The position numbers were made by a program, and so were the translations under genes. From Streptomyces flavofungini (GTDB lineage: Bacteria; Actinomycetota; Actinomycetes; Streptomycetales; Streptomycetaceae), in NCBI RefSeq assembly GCF_030388665.1, contig NZ_CP128846.1, positions 7,204,501 through 7,268,500 of the forward strand: DNA of 64,000 bases, read 5' to 3'. Shown one piece after another: positions 1-10,029 of this stretch (position 1 is its first letter; each line of letters begins with the position of its first letter). Below the pieces are notes generated by a model, which saw nothing but the letters and a program-made list of their open reading frames with translations, ran no database searches and was not told the DNA's origin.

Positions 1-15
1 CCCTGACCGGCGGCA

Positions 16-107
16 GCGTCCGTGCGATCGGGGGCGGTGTGTCCGTGCGACCGGGGGCAGTGCGTCCGTACGATCGGGGGCGGTGCGTCCGTGCGATCGG
101 GGGCGGG
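16..107. repeat. 23-bp tandem repeat, four copies
   Basis: Four consecutive 23-bp units (16-38, 39-61, 62-84, 85-107) share the pattern GCGTCCGTGCGATCGGGGGC followed by GGT, with one to four substitutions per copy. The unit is not a multiple of three. The array lies just past the stop codon of the first kinase gene, which ends at 131 on the minus strand. It could act as a transcription end region or simply be replication slippage. No gene is apparent before 131. Confidence 0.8.
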
Positions 108-130
108 CTCGCCCCTGCCTCACCCTCCGC

Positions 131-2683
<2,553 letters not shown>

Positions 2684-2730
2684 GCGGGGGCACCTTTCGA
2701 GGGGCGAGGGCTGGTGTTGGTGCTCGCATT

Positions 2731-2790
2731 GGTGCTGGTGCTGGTGCTGGTGCTGGTGCTGGTGCTGGTGTCGGTGTCGGTGTCGGTGCT
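2731..2790. repeat. Hexanucleotide microsatellite (GGTGCT/GGTGTC)
   Basis: Ten perfect-length hexamers in a row: six GGTGCT copies (2731-2766), three GGTGTC copies (2767-2784) and one more GGTGCT (2785-2790). The tract lies between the two kinase genes, about 48 bp upstream of the start of kinase A. It therefore falls in the probable promoter or 5' leader of kinase A, where copy-number change could alter spacing. Confidence 0.85.
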
Positions 2791-2832
2791 CGTGGTTCGA
2801 GGGGCGCGGGGGCCCACGGGGGCAGCGGGGCT

Positions 2833-2859
2833 GATCCGATCGACGGCGCCGATCGGATC
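2833..2859 (-). terminator. 10-bp perfect inverted repeat after kinase B
   Basis: Arms GATCCGATCG (2833-2842) and CGATCGGATC (2850-2859) are separated by 7 bases. The hairpin lies about 80 bp beyond the stop of the kinase gene that ends at 2942, and before the start of kinase A. A terminator is the simplest reading, but there is no U-tract and it could also be an operator. GATCCGGCC-like motifs follow at 2868-2905. Confidence 0.45.
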
Positions 2860-2941
2860 AACGGCCCCGATCCGGCCGGGGGCGCCGATCCGGCCGGGGG
2901 CGGTCCTCGTGCTGCCGACGGCGGTCCTCACGCTCGCTCCC

Positions 2942-5323
2942 TCACGTCCGCTCCGGGGGTGCTATCGCCACGACCGTCCCGTCCGCGTACACGTGGACCA
3001 CGTCCGGCGCCGCGGCGGCCGCCTTCACCGTCCTGAGGCCCTCGGAGCGTGCCGCCCAGGCCGTGCGGCCGGTGCGGACGTCCAGGGCGTGCAGGCCCCA
3101 GCCGGGCTCGCCGGTCGTGCCCGGCTGGGGCCCCACGACGTACGCATGGCCGTCCGCAGTCAGCAACGAGCCGTCGGCGGCGGTGAGTTCCTCGACGTCC
3201 GTGCGGGTCCACCGCGGCTCGCCGCCGGATTCGGCCGCGTACCCGCTGAGGCCGTCGGACGTCGCGGCGAGCAGCATGCCGTGCGTCGGCACCGGTGTGA
3301 CGGCCGTCGGCGAGTCCAGGCGGCGGGTCCAGCGGACGCGGCCCGTGGTGAGGTCGACGGCGTGGATCGCGGTGCGGCTTTCGTAGCACGCGATGCCCTT
3401 CGCGCCGGGGTGGGCGCGGGGGTATCGCGCCCCGCCGCGCACCGTTCGCTCCACCTTGCCGTCCGTCGCGCGCAGGACGACCAGGGGGTCCCGGCGCGCG
3501 TAGTCGTCCGTGCCGCTCATGCCGGGGTTCGGGGACACGGCCACGGCGATGCGTCCGCCCGCCCCGTCGACGCCGATCACCCCGGCGGCAGTGCCCTCGT
3601 GGAACCACAGGGCCTCGCGCGTCCGCGCGTCGAACCCGTACGCCCGCCAGCGCCGACCCCAGGAGCTGCGCCGCGCCCACATGGTGTCGTACGGGGCGTA
3701 CGTCAGGAAGCACAGCACGTCCCCCGCCAGCACGAACGTCCCCTGGTTGCCTTCGAGCGCGCTGCTGCCCGCGTCGAAGGAGGGCAGGCCCGCGGCGCGG
3801 CGCTCGGGGTTGAGGCGCGGGGACGGGGACGTCCACACCTTGCGGCCGGTGGCGGCGGTCAGCGCGTGCATCTCGGGTTCGAAGAGGTCGTCGCGGAGGA
3901 CGTAGACCGTGTCGCGGTGGCGGTCCACGTTCTGCAACCGCTCCGCGGAGTACACCCAGCGCTCGGTGTTGGAGCGGGCTTCGAGGCAGGTGAGGGAGCC
4001 GGAGGCGAGCAGGTAGAGGTCGTCGCCCCGGCGCACCAGGCCGTCGGCCCGGAGCTCCCCGACGTCCCGGCTCCACAGCACCCGCCCCCGGGCCGTCGCG
4101 TCCGGCGACCGCTTCCGCGAGCCCGCGCCTTCCTCGCCCGCGCCCCGGCCCCCGTCCCGGAGAGCGATGGCCGCACCGGTGACGCCCGCGGCGGCGGCGA
4201 GGGCACCACCGCCCCAGAGGAGCAGCTTGCGGCGGGAGGGACGTCGGTCGGCAGGGGGCGCGGTGGGGGGTGTGTCGGTAGGGGCAGGGGTGTCGAGGGG
4301 AGGGACGGCGGTGGGAAGGGCGTCGGCGGGAGGGACGTCGACGGGAAGGGCGCGGGTGGTTGAGGCACCGGTGGGAGGGGCGTCGGTGGCAGAGACCCCG
4401 GTGGGAGGGGCGTCGGTGGTCGTAGGCTCCAACAGCCGCGCCAGATCATCCTCATGACGCTCTATCAGCTCGGCGACGCCTCCCCGCTCCCACCACGGTG
4501 ACCCGGCCGCTCTCGCCGCGCACCAGGACAGGACCTGTTCGACCGTGGGGCGGTCGGCCGGGTCGCGGGTGAGGCAGCGGGCGAGGAAGGCGCGCAGGGC
4601 GGGGTCCGGTACGCCGTCGAGGTCCGGTTCCTCGTGGAGGGTGCGGTACAGGACGCGGGCCGCGCCGTCCGCCCCGAAGGGGGCGCGCCCGGTGACCGCG
4701 AGGGCGAGGAGGGCGCCGAGGGCGAACACGTCGGCGGGCGGTCCGGGCCGGGCGTCGTCGGTGCCGCGCGCGAGTTGCTCGGGGGCGATGAAGCCGGGGG
4801 AGCCGATGGCTTCGTCGGTGGCGGTGAGGCTGTCGTCGGCGGCGCTCTTGGCGATGCCGAAGTCGAGGACTCTGGGGCCGTCGCGGGTGACGACGACGTT
4901 GGACGGCTTGAGGTCGCGGTGGACGAGGCCCGCCGCGTGCACGGCGGCGAGGGCTTCGGCGAGGGAGGCGCCGAGCGCGGCGAGGTCGGCGGTGGAGAGG
5001 GAGCCGTGCGCGCAGACGGCGTCCGTGAGGACGGGGCCCGCACAGAACTCGGTGGCGAGCCAGGGCTGTTCGGCGTCCGGGTCGGCGTCGAGCACGGCGG
5101 CGGTGTACGGGCCGGTGACGGCGCGGGCGGCCGCGGTCTCGCGTCGGAAGCGCTCGCGGAACTCCGGTTCGGCGGCGAGGTGCGGGTGCACGGTCTTCAC
5201 GGCGACGGGGCGCCCGGACGCGGAGCGCGCCAGCTGCACCTGCCCCATGCCGCCCGCCCCGAGCCGGGCCACGATCCGATACCCGCCGACCTCGACGCCC
5301 ACTCCACGCCCGGCCCCAGCCAT
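2942..5323 (-). CDS. Membrane Ser/Thr protein kinase with C-terminal PQQ-like propeller (kinase B)
   Basis: A 793-aa paralogue of kinase A with the same order of parts. The kinase domain (about 14-275) has GAGGMGQV (23-30), Lys43, HRDLKPSN with Asp137, DFG Asp154 and IAPEQ. A Pro/Thr/Ala-rich linker follows (about 300-360), with two APPTG-containing repeats. A basic RRPSRRK motif precedes a single transmembrane helix (about 366-388). An extracytoplasmic region (about 410-793) has tryptophan-rich blades typical of PQQ-type propellers. The kinase halves of A and B are nearly collinear while linkers and propellers diverge, suggesting duplication followed by change of sensor. Neighbouring genes do not reveal the ligand. 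Confidence 0.93.
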   Translation of the reverse strand: MAGAGRGVGVEVGGYRIVARLGAGGMGQVQLARSASGRPVAVKTVHPHLAAEPEFRERFRRETAAARAVTGPYTAAVLDADPDAEQPWLATEFCAGPVLTDAVCAHGSLSTADLAALGASLAEALAAVHAAGLVHRDLKPSNVVVTRDGPRVLDFGIAKSAADDSLTATDEAIGSPGFIAPEQLARGTDDARPGPPADVFALGALLALAVTGRAPFGADGAARVLYRTLHEEPDLDGVPDPALRAFLARCLTRDPADRPTVEQVLSWCAARAAGSPWWERGGVAELIERHEDDLARLLEPTTTDAPPTGVSATDAPPTGASTTRALPVDVPPADALPTAVPPLDTPAPTDTPPTAPPADRRPSRRKLLLWGGGALAAAAGVTGAAIALRDGGRGAGEEGAGSRKRSPDATARGRVLWSRDVGELRADGLVRRGDDLYLLASGSLTCLEARSNTERWVYSAERLQNVDRHRDTVYVLRDDLFEPEMHALTAATGRKVWTSPSPRLNPERRAAGLPSFDAGSSALEGNQGTFVLAGDVLCFLTYAPYDTMWARRSSWGRRWRAYGFDARTREALWFHEGTAAGVIGVDGAGGRIAVAVSPNPGMSGTDDYARRDPLVVLRATDGKVERTVRGGARYPRAHPGAKGIACYESRTAIHAVDLTTGRVRWTRRLDSPTAVTPVPTHGMLLAATSDGLSGYAAESGGEPRWTRTDVEELTAADGSLLTADGHAYVVGPQPGTTGEPGWGLHALDVRTGRTAWAARSEGLRTVKAAAAAPDVVHVYADGTVVAIAPPERT

Positions 5324-5471
5324 GCCCCGCGCACCCCCCTCACCCCACCGGCCCGCCCGGCCCCCGCACCCGGCCGAACTCTGCGACGCCTGCGGGGCAT
5401 CGTACGGTTGCGCGAGCCACGGAACCGGCGCCTCACCGCCTCACGAAGGGCCCCGCCTCCCCCTCGCACGC

Positions 5472-5509
5472 CAGCGGCCCCCGCGGCACTCAAGCTGCGG
5501 GGGCCGCTG
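5472..5509 (-). terminator. Strong terminator hairpin after the TerD gene
   Basis: A perfect 13-bp stem: CAGCGGCCCCCGC at 5472-5484 pairs with GCGGGGGCCGCTG at 5497-5509 around a 12-base loop. It lies 44-81 bp past the stop codon of the TerD gene (5553) and upstream of kinase B. No U-tract follows, as is normal in high-GC actinomycetes. Confidence 0.75.
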
Positions 5510-5552
5510 TTCGGCGTCGGGCGGGGGAGAGCCGGTCGAGGCGCGCCGCCCG

Positions 5553-6794
5553 TTACAGCGCCTGGGCCGCGGGCTTCACCATGCCCCGCACCGTGCGGGA
5601 CTTCACGAAGTCGCCCATCGCCGTCATGTCCCACTCGCCCGTGAACTGGCGGATCAGCTTGGCCATCATCACGCCCGTCTGGGCCTCGGCGTTCGTCAGG
5701 TCGAAGCGGACCAGCTCCTCGCCCGTGGCGCCGTCGATCAGGCGGCAGTAGGCCTTCGCGACCTCGGTGAACTTCTGGCCGGAGAAGGAGTTGACGGTGA
5801 AGACCAGGCCGGTGACCTCCTGCGGGAGGGCGCCGAGGTCGACCGTGATGACCTCGTCGTCGCCGCCGCCCTCACCCGTCAGGTTGTCGCCGGAGTGCCT
5901 GACGGCGCCCTTGAGGATCTTCAGCTTGCCGAAGTAGCAGCTGTCGATGTGGTTGCGCTGCGGGCCGTACGCGATGACCGACGCGTCCAGGTCGATGTCC
6001 TTGCCGCGGAACGCGGGCTCCCAGCCGAGGCCCATCTTGACCTGGGAGAGGAGCGGGCGGCCGCCCTTGACCAACGACACCGTCTGGTTCTTCTGGAGGC
6101 TCACCCGGCCCTTGTCCAGGTTGATCTTCCCGGCGCCGGGGGCGGGGGCCGCCGGGGCGGCGGGCGCGGGCGGGGTCGGGGGCTGCTGGGCGAGGCGCGG
6201 GTCAGCCGCCGGGGGCGGCGGCATCTGCACCGGGGGGCCGGCCGGCGGGGCCATGGGGGCGGCGGGCTGCGCGGGGGCGGGGGCCGGGGCGGGCTCCTCC
6301 ACCGTCACGCCGAAGTCCGTCGCGATGCCCGCGAGGCCGTTGGAGTAGCCCTGGCCGACCGCTCGGGCCTTCCAGGCGCCGTTGCGCAGGTAGACCTCGA
6401 CGATCACCAGCGCCGTCTCCGCGCCCAGCTGGGGCGGGGTGAACGTCGCCAGGACCGCGCCGTCGTCCGCGTTGCGGATGGTGGCCGTGGGCTCGATGCC
6501 CTGGAAGGACTGGCCCGCCGCGTCCGGGCTCGCCGTCACGACGATCTTCTCGATGCCCGGGGGGACGGCCGACGTGTCGACCGTGATCGCGTCGGGGGAC
6601 GTGCCGCCGCCCGAGCGGTACGTCACGCCCGGGCCCGCGGGCTGGTTGTAGAAGATGAAGTCGTCGTCGGAGCGCACCTTGCCGTCGGCGGTGAGCAGCA
6701 GGCCCGATACGTCAAGACGCACGGGGGCGGTGACGTCCACCGTCACGCGGGCCGCGGTCAGGGGGATGTTCGAGCCAGGGGTCATAGCTGTCAT
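5553..6794 (-). CDS. Double TerD-domain protein (tellurium-resistance/stress family)
   Basis: A 413-aa protein made of two TerD domains. The first (about 1-165) begins MTPGSNIPL-like and contains SDDDFIFYNQP. The second (about 220-400) contains LVKGGRPLLSQVKMGLGW and DLDASVIAYG. A Pro/Ala-rich linker (about 168-220) joins them. TerD domains bind calcium through acidic loops, and the family is linked to tellurite, phage and envelope stress and, in Streptomyces, to differentiation; the exact biochemical role is unknown. It is cytoplasmic, with no signal or membrane helix. It is a stand-alone gene rather than part of a full ter operon. The upstream ATG at 6794 is used; an ATG three codons later (6785) is equally possible because neither has a clear ribosome site. 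Confidence 0.88.
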   Translation of the reverse strand: MTAMTPGSNIPLTAARVTVDVTAPVRLDVSGLLLTADGKVRSDDDFIFYNQPAGPGVTYRSGGGTSPDAITVDTSAVPPGIEKIVVTASPDAAGQSFQGIEPTATIRNADDGAVLATFTPPQLGAETALVIVEVYLRNGAWKARAVGQGYSNGLAGIATDFGVTVEEPAPAPAPAQPAAPMAPPAGPPVQMPPPPAADPRLAQQPPTPPAPAAPAAPAPGAGKINLDKGRVSLQKNQTVSLVKGGRPLLSQVKMGLGWEPAFRGKDIDLDASVIAYGPQRNHIDSCYFGKLKILKGAVRHSGDNLTGEGGGDDEVITVDLGALPQEVTGLVFTVNSFSGQKFTEVAKAYCRLIDGATGEELVRFDLTNAEAQTGVMMAKLIRQFTGEWDMTAMGDFVKSRTVRGMVKPAAQAL

Positions 6795-6893
6795 GCCTGG
6801 GGTAACGAGCGGGGGGACTTTGCCGTTCCCTTACCGGGGGAAAATTCGGTGGCCGAGGGTAGGCACGGGACGGCCGGCCCTGGATGCGGGTGC

Positions 6894-7115
6894 TCAGCGT
6901 GCGTTCCGCGGATGTCCCCGCGACGCCCTCTCATTGCCCCGCTTGTAGTTCCCCGTCCAGCGCGCCATCACCAGTTGGGCGTCGCCGGACTGGGTCTCCG
7001 CAAGGAACTGTTCGGCGCGGGGGCCGCGCAGGGTCGCCGCGGTGCGGGTGCCGTGGGTGATCACGACGGTGCCGTCGGCGCGCTGCTCGTACTGGAATCC
7101 ATGGGGTCGAGGCAT
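6894..7115 (-). CDS. Small conserved actinomycete protein, unknown function
   Basis: A 73-aa basic protein without membrane segment or signal. Its sequence (start MPRPHGFQYEQRADGTVVITHG; core GNYKRGNER) resembles a short hypothetical protein I recall from many Streptomyces genomes. The N-terminal half looks like two short beta strands (EQRADGTVVITHG) and the C-terminal end is Arg/Asn-rich, which would suit nucleic acid binding, but nothing identifies a function. A palindrome abuts its start codon. Confidence 0.7.
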   Translation of the reverse strand: MPRPHGFQYEQRADGTVVITHGTRTAATLRGPRAEQFLAETQSGDAQLVMARWTGNYKRGNERASRGHPRNAR

Positions 7116-7138
7116 GACCGGGATGGTAGATCCTGGTC
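7116..7138. promoter_or_regulatory. Interrupted palindrome between the dehydrogenase gene and the small gene
   Basis: GACCGGGAT (7116-7124) faces ATCCTGGTC (7130-7138) across a 5-base loop, with one mismatch. It sits immediately before the start codon of the 73-aa gene and 47 bp past the stop of the zinc dehydrogenase. It may be an operator or leader hairpin for the small gene. As a terminator for the polyol operon it would have an A-C mismatch in the minus-strand RNA. Confidence 0.4.
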
Positions 7139-7184
7139 ATGCCCCGGCGGTACGGATTTTGGGGCGGGCCGGTACGGGCTCAGC

Positions 7185-8174
7185 TCACGGCACCACGACG
7201 ATCTTGCGGCCCTCGCCCGCCGCGAACTTGCCGAGGGCCTCGGGGTACGCGGACAGGGGCAGGCGGTCGCTGATGAAGACGTCGGGGTCGAGGACACCGG
7301 CGGCGAAGAGGTCGGCGGCGCGTTCGAAGCTGTGCAGGACGGCCATGGAGCCGGTGATGGTGATTTCCTGGTTGTAGATGCGGTACGGGTCGATGGTGAC
7401 GCGGGTGGCGTAGTCGGCGACGCCGAACTGGAGGAACGTGCCCGCCTTGGCGACGCGGTCGAGGCCGTCCTGGATGGCGGCGGCGTTTCCGGTGGCGTCG
7501 ACGACGATGTCCCAGCCGCGCGGGCGGTCCAGCTCGTCCGGGCTCGCGCCGGACCCGCTCACGCCGAGGCGCACGGCGGTGGCGAGCCGGTCGGGGTTGA
7601 GGTCGACGACGTCGACGCTCGCGGCGCCGGTGCGCTTGGCCAGCTCCAGCATCATCAGGCCCATGGTCCCGGAGCCGTAGATCAGGACGCGGGCGCCGAG
7701 CCGGGCACGCAGCACGTCGTAGCCGCGGACCGCGCAGGACAGCGGCTCGATGAGGGCGGCGTCCTGGGGGCGGATGTGCTCGGGCAGCCGTACGCAGTTG
7801 GCGACCGGCGCCACCGCGTACTGCGCCGCGCCGCCCGCCGTGGTCACGCCGATGGCGGCCCACCGCTCGCACAGGTTGTTGTGGCCCTCGCGGCAGTAGC
7901 GGCATTCGTGGCAGTACAGGGAGGGGTCCACGGCGACCTGGTCCCCGATCGACACCTCGATGACGTCCCTGCCCACGCCGACCACCTGGCCGGCGAACTC
8001 GTGCCCCGGCACCACCGGCAGCGTCGGCGCGAACTCGCCCTGCAGAATGTGCAGATCGGTGCCGCACAGGCCGCACGCGGCGACCTCCACGACCACGTCG
8101 CGCGGCCCGGGCGTGGGGTCGGGGACCTCGCCGACCACGGCCTTGCCGACGGACTCGATGATGGCGGCTTTCAC
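7185..8174 (-). CDS. Zinc-dependent polyol/alcohol dehydrogenase (MDR family)
   Basis: A 329-aa medium-chain dehydrogenase, probably oxidising a polyol (sorbitol-like) to a ketose with NAD. Visible features: catalytic zinc ligands Cys37 and His58-Glu59 (GHE), structural zinc ligands Cys88, Cys91, Cys94 and Cys102, and a Rossmann motif GSGTMG. The GTG start at 8174 overlaps the stop of the upstream permease (GTGA), giving tight translational coupling. The 661-codon open frame around it is not a real fusion. Being last in an operon with a sugar importer argues that it acts on the imported substrate. The exact polyol cannot be read from sequence. Confidence 0.88.
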   Translation of the reverse strand: MKAAIIESVGKAVVGEVPDPTPGPRDVVVEVAACGLCGTDLHILQGEFAPTLPVVPGHEFAGQVVGVGRDVIEVSIGDQVAVDPSLYCHECRYCREGHNNLCERWAAIGVTTAGGAAQYAVAPVANCVRLPEHIRPQDAALIEPLSCAVRGYDVLRARLGARVLIYGSGTMGLMMLELAKRTGAASVDVVDLNPDRLATAVRLGVSGSGASPDELDRPRGWDIVVDATGNAAAIQDGLDRVAKAGTFLQFGVADYATRVTIDPYRIYNQEITITGSMAVLHSFERAADLFAAGVLDPDVFISDRLPLSAYPEALGKFAAGEGRKIVVVP

Positions 8175-9082
8175 TTGACGGCTCCCAACGACAGGCCCTG
8201 GACCAGTTTGTCCTGGGCGGCGAACCCCGCGGCGAGCACCGGCAGGGAGATGACGAGCGACGCGGCGCACACCTTGGCCAGGAACAGGCCCTGACTGGTG
8301 ATGAAGCCGGTCAGGAAGACGGGTGCCGTCTGGGCGACCACGCCCGTCAGGACCCGGGCGAAGAGCAGTTCGTTCCAGGAGAAGATGAAGCAGATCAGGG
8401 ACGTCGCGGCGATGCCGGGCAGGGCGATGGGAGCGACGACCCGGGCGAGGATCGTCGGCAGCCTCGCCCCGTCGATCTGCGCCGCCTCGATGATCGCCAC
8501 CGGCACCTCGGACAGGAACGACTGCATCATCCAGACGGCGATCGGCAGGTTCATCGACGTGTAGAGGATGACCAGGAGCCAGATGTTGTCCAGGAAGTCG
8601 GTGTTCTTCGCGAACAGGTAGATGGGCAGGAGACCCGCGACGACCGGCAGCATCTTCGTGGAGAGGAAGAAGAAGAGGACGTCCGTCCACTTCTTCACCG
8701 GGCGGATCGACAGGGCGTACGCCGCGGGCAGCGCCAGGACCAGGACGAGCAGCGTCGAGGCCGTGGACGCCACGAACGAGTTGATGAGCGAGGGCCAGGG
8801 GCTCGCGCCGCCGCCCGCGCCGAAGAACTCCCGGTAGCCGTCCAGGGTGAGGGACGCCGCCACCGAGGGCGGGTTCGTCGCCGCGTCCTCCTCGGAGTGG
8901 AAGGACGTCAGGGCCATCCAGGCGATGGGCAGGAAGAACAGCAGCCCGGCGAGCCAGGCGGCGAGCGTCAGGCCCGCGCCCCGGGTCCGTACCCGGAGCA
9001 CCTTCGGCGGCCTGGCGCCGGGCCGGGAGCCGTTCACGGGTGCGGGGCCCGTACGGATGTCGTGCACGCGGGCGTCGCTCAT
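8171..9082 (-). CDS. ABC sugar/polyol transporter permease (MalG type)
   Basis: A 303-aa inner-membrane permease of the carbohydrate uptake 1 family. About six transmembrane helices are visible, starting with LTLAAWLAGLLFFLPIAW. The EAA loop that docks the ATPase reads EAAQIDGARLPTILARVVAPIALPG-like in the C-terminal third, with the conserved EAAxxDGA and the trailing Gly. Its ATG overlaps the stop of the partner permease (ATGA, 9082-9079). It forms the channel with the next gene and accepts substrate from the lipoprotein encoded at 10026-11396. Confidence 0.92.
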   Translation of the reverse strand: MSDARVHDIRTGPAPVNGSRPGARPPKVLRVRTRGAGLTLAAWLAGLLFFLPIAWMALTSFHSEEDAATNPPSVAASLTLDGYREFFGAGGGASPWPSLINSFVASTASTLLVLVLALPAAYALSIRPVKKWTDVLFFFLSTKMLPVVAGLLPIYLFAKNTDFLDNIWLLVILYTSMNLPIAVWMMQSFLSEVPVAIIEAAQIDGARLPTILARVVAPIALPGIAATSLICFIFSWNELLFARVLTGVVAQTAPVFLTGFITSQGLFLAKVCAASLVISLPVLAAGFAAQDKLVQGLSLGAVK

Positions 9083-10029
9083 GCGCGGGACACCTCCTCA
9101 CGGAAGAGGGACGACACCACGCGCAGCGCGAAGGTCGCGATGATGATCGAGCCGATGACGACGAGGACACCGGCGGCGGACGCCAGGCCGTTCTCGTGGG
9201 CCTGGTAGAAGCTCTGGTAGACGGTGTAGGGCAGGTTCGCGGTGCCGAGGCCGCCCGAGGTGATCGTGAAGACCGCGTCGAAGTTCTGCACGATGTAGAT
9301 CGAGCCGAGCAGCGCGCCCAGCTCCAGATAGCGGCGCAGGTGCGGGAGCGTGAGGTGGCGGAACACCTGCCAGTTGTTCGCGCCGTCCATGCGGGCCGCC
9401 TCGATCAGCTCGGTGTCGCGGCTCTGCAGCCCGGCCAGCAGGATCAGCATCATGAACGGCGTCCACTGCCAGATCAGGGACAGCTCGATGGCGAGCAGCG
9501 GCGTGTTGGAGATCCAGTCGGGCTGGCTCGCGCCGTCCCCGCCGACCCAGTGCAGGACGCCGTTGAACAGGCCGTACTCGGGGTTGTAGAGCACGTGCTT
9601 CCACAGCAGCGCCGCGGCCACGGGCACGAGGAGGAACGGCGCGATGAGCAGGGTGCGCACCACGCCCCGGCCGCGGAACCTCCGGTCGAGCAGCAGCGCG
9701 AGGCCGAGGCCGATGACGAGGCTCGCGAGGACGACCGTCGCGGTCAGCAGGATCGTCGTCCACACCGACTTGCGCAGGTCGGCGTCCGTGAGGACCTCGT
9801 GGTAGTTGGAGAGGCCGGTGAAGCTGCGGGCGTCCGGGTAGAGCGCGTTCCAGTCGAAGAAGGAGATCACCAGGGTCGCCACGAACGGCAGTTGCGTCAC
9901 GGCGATCATGAAGATCAGGGCGGGCAGGAGCGGGGCCCGGGTGGCCCAGGCGCGCAGCCGTCCCGGGGGACGTGGCGCGGAGGTCCGTTCGGCCGCGCGC
10001 GGGAGCGGGGTGCTGGTCGTGGCGGTCAT
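9079..10029 (-). CDS. ABC sugar/polyol transporter permease (MalF type)
   Basis: A 316-aa permease with a 30-residue Pro/Arg-rich cytoplasmic N-terminus, first helix PLLPALIFMIAVTQLPFVA, and the EAA motif EAARMDGANNWQVFRHLTLP. It is the partner of the MalG-type permease. The ATG at 10029 overlaps the stop of the binding-protein gene (ATGA). No ATP-binding subunit is encoded in this operon. In Streptomyces one shared ATPase, MsiK, is known to energise several sugar importers and is the likely motor here (inference). Confidence 0.92.
   Translation of the reverse strand: MTATTSTPLPRAAERTSAPRPPGRLRAWATRAPLLPALIFMIAVTQLPFVATLVISFFDWNALYPDARSFTGLSNYHEVLTDADLRKSVWTTILLTATVVLASLVIGLGLALLLDRRFRGRGVVRTLLIAPFLLVPVAAALLWKHVLYNPEYGLFNGVLHWVGGDGASQPDWISNTPLLAIELSLIWQWTPFMMLILLAGLQSRDTELIEAARMDGANNWQVFRHLTLPHLRRYLELGALLGSIYIVQNFDAVFTITSGGLGTANLPYTVYQSFYQAHENGLASAAGVLVVIGSIIIATFALRVVSSLFREEVSRA

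Noticed and set aside
2731-2790. CRISPR array
   Set aside because: Direct hexamers without spacers of constant length and without cas genes; a microsatellite.
4545-8294. A 1249-codon open frame on the plus strand over the kinase, TerD and dehydrogenase genes
   Set aside because: Antisense to well-supported genes, Arg/Gly/Ala-rich with no domain, and typical of high-GC antisense frames without stops.
7185-9170. Fusion of permease and dehydrogenase (661 codons)
   Set aside because: Frame is open by chance; the dehydrogenase starts at GTG 8174, overlapping the permease stop, and the upstream part is not protein-like.
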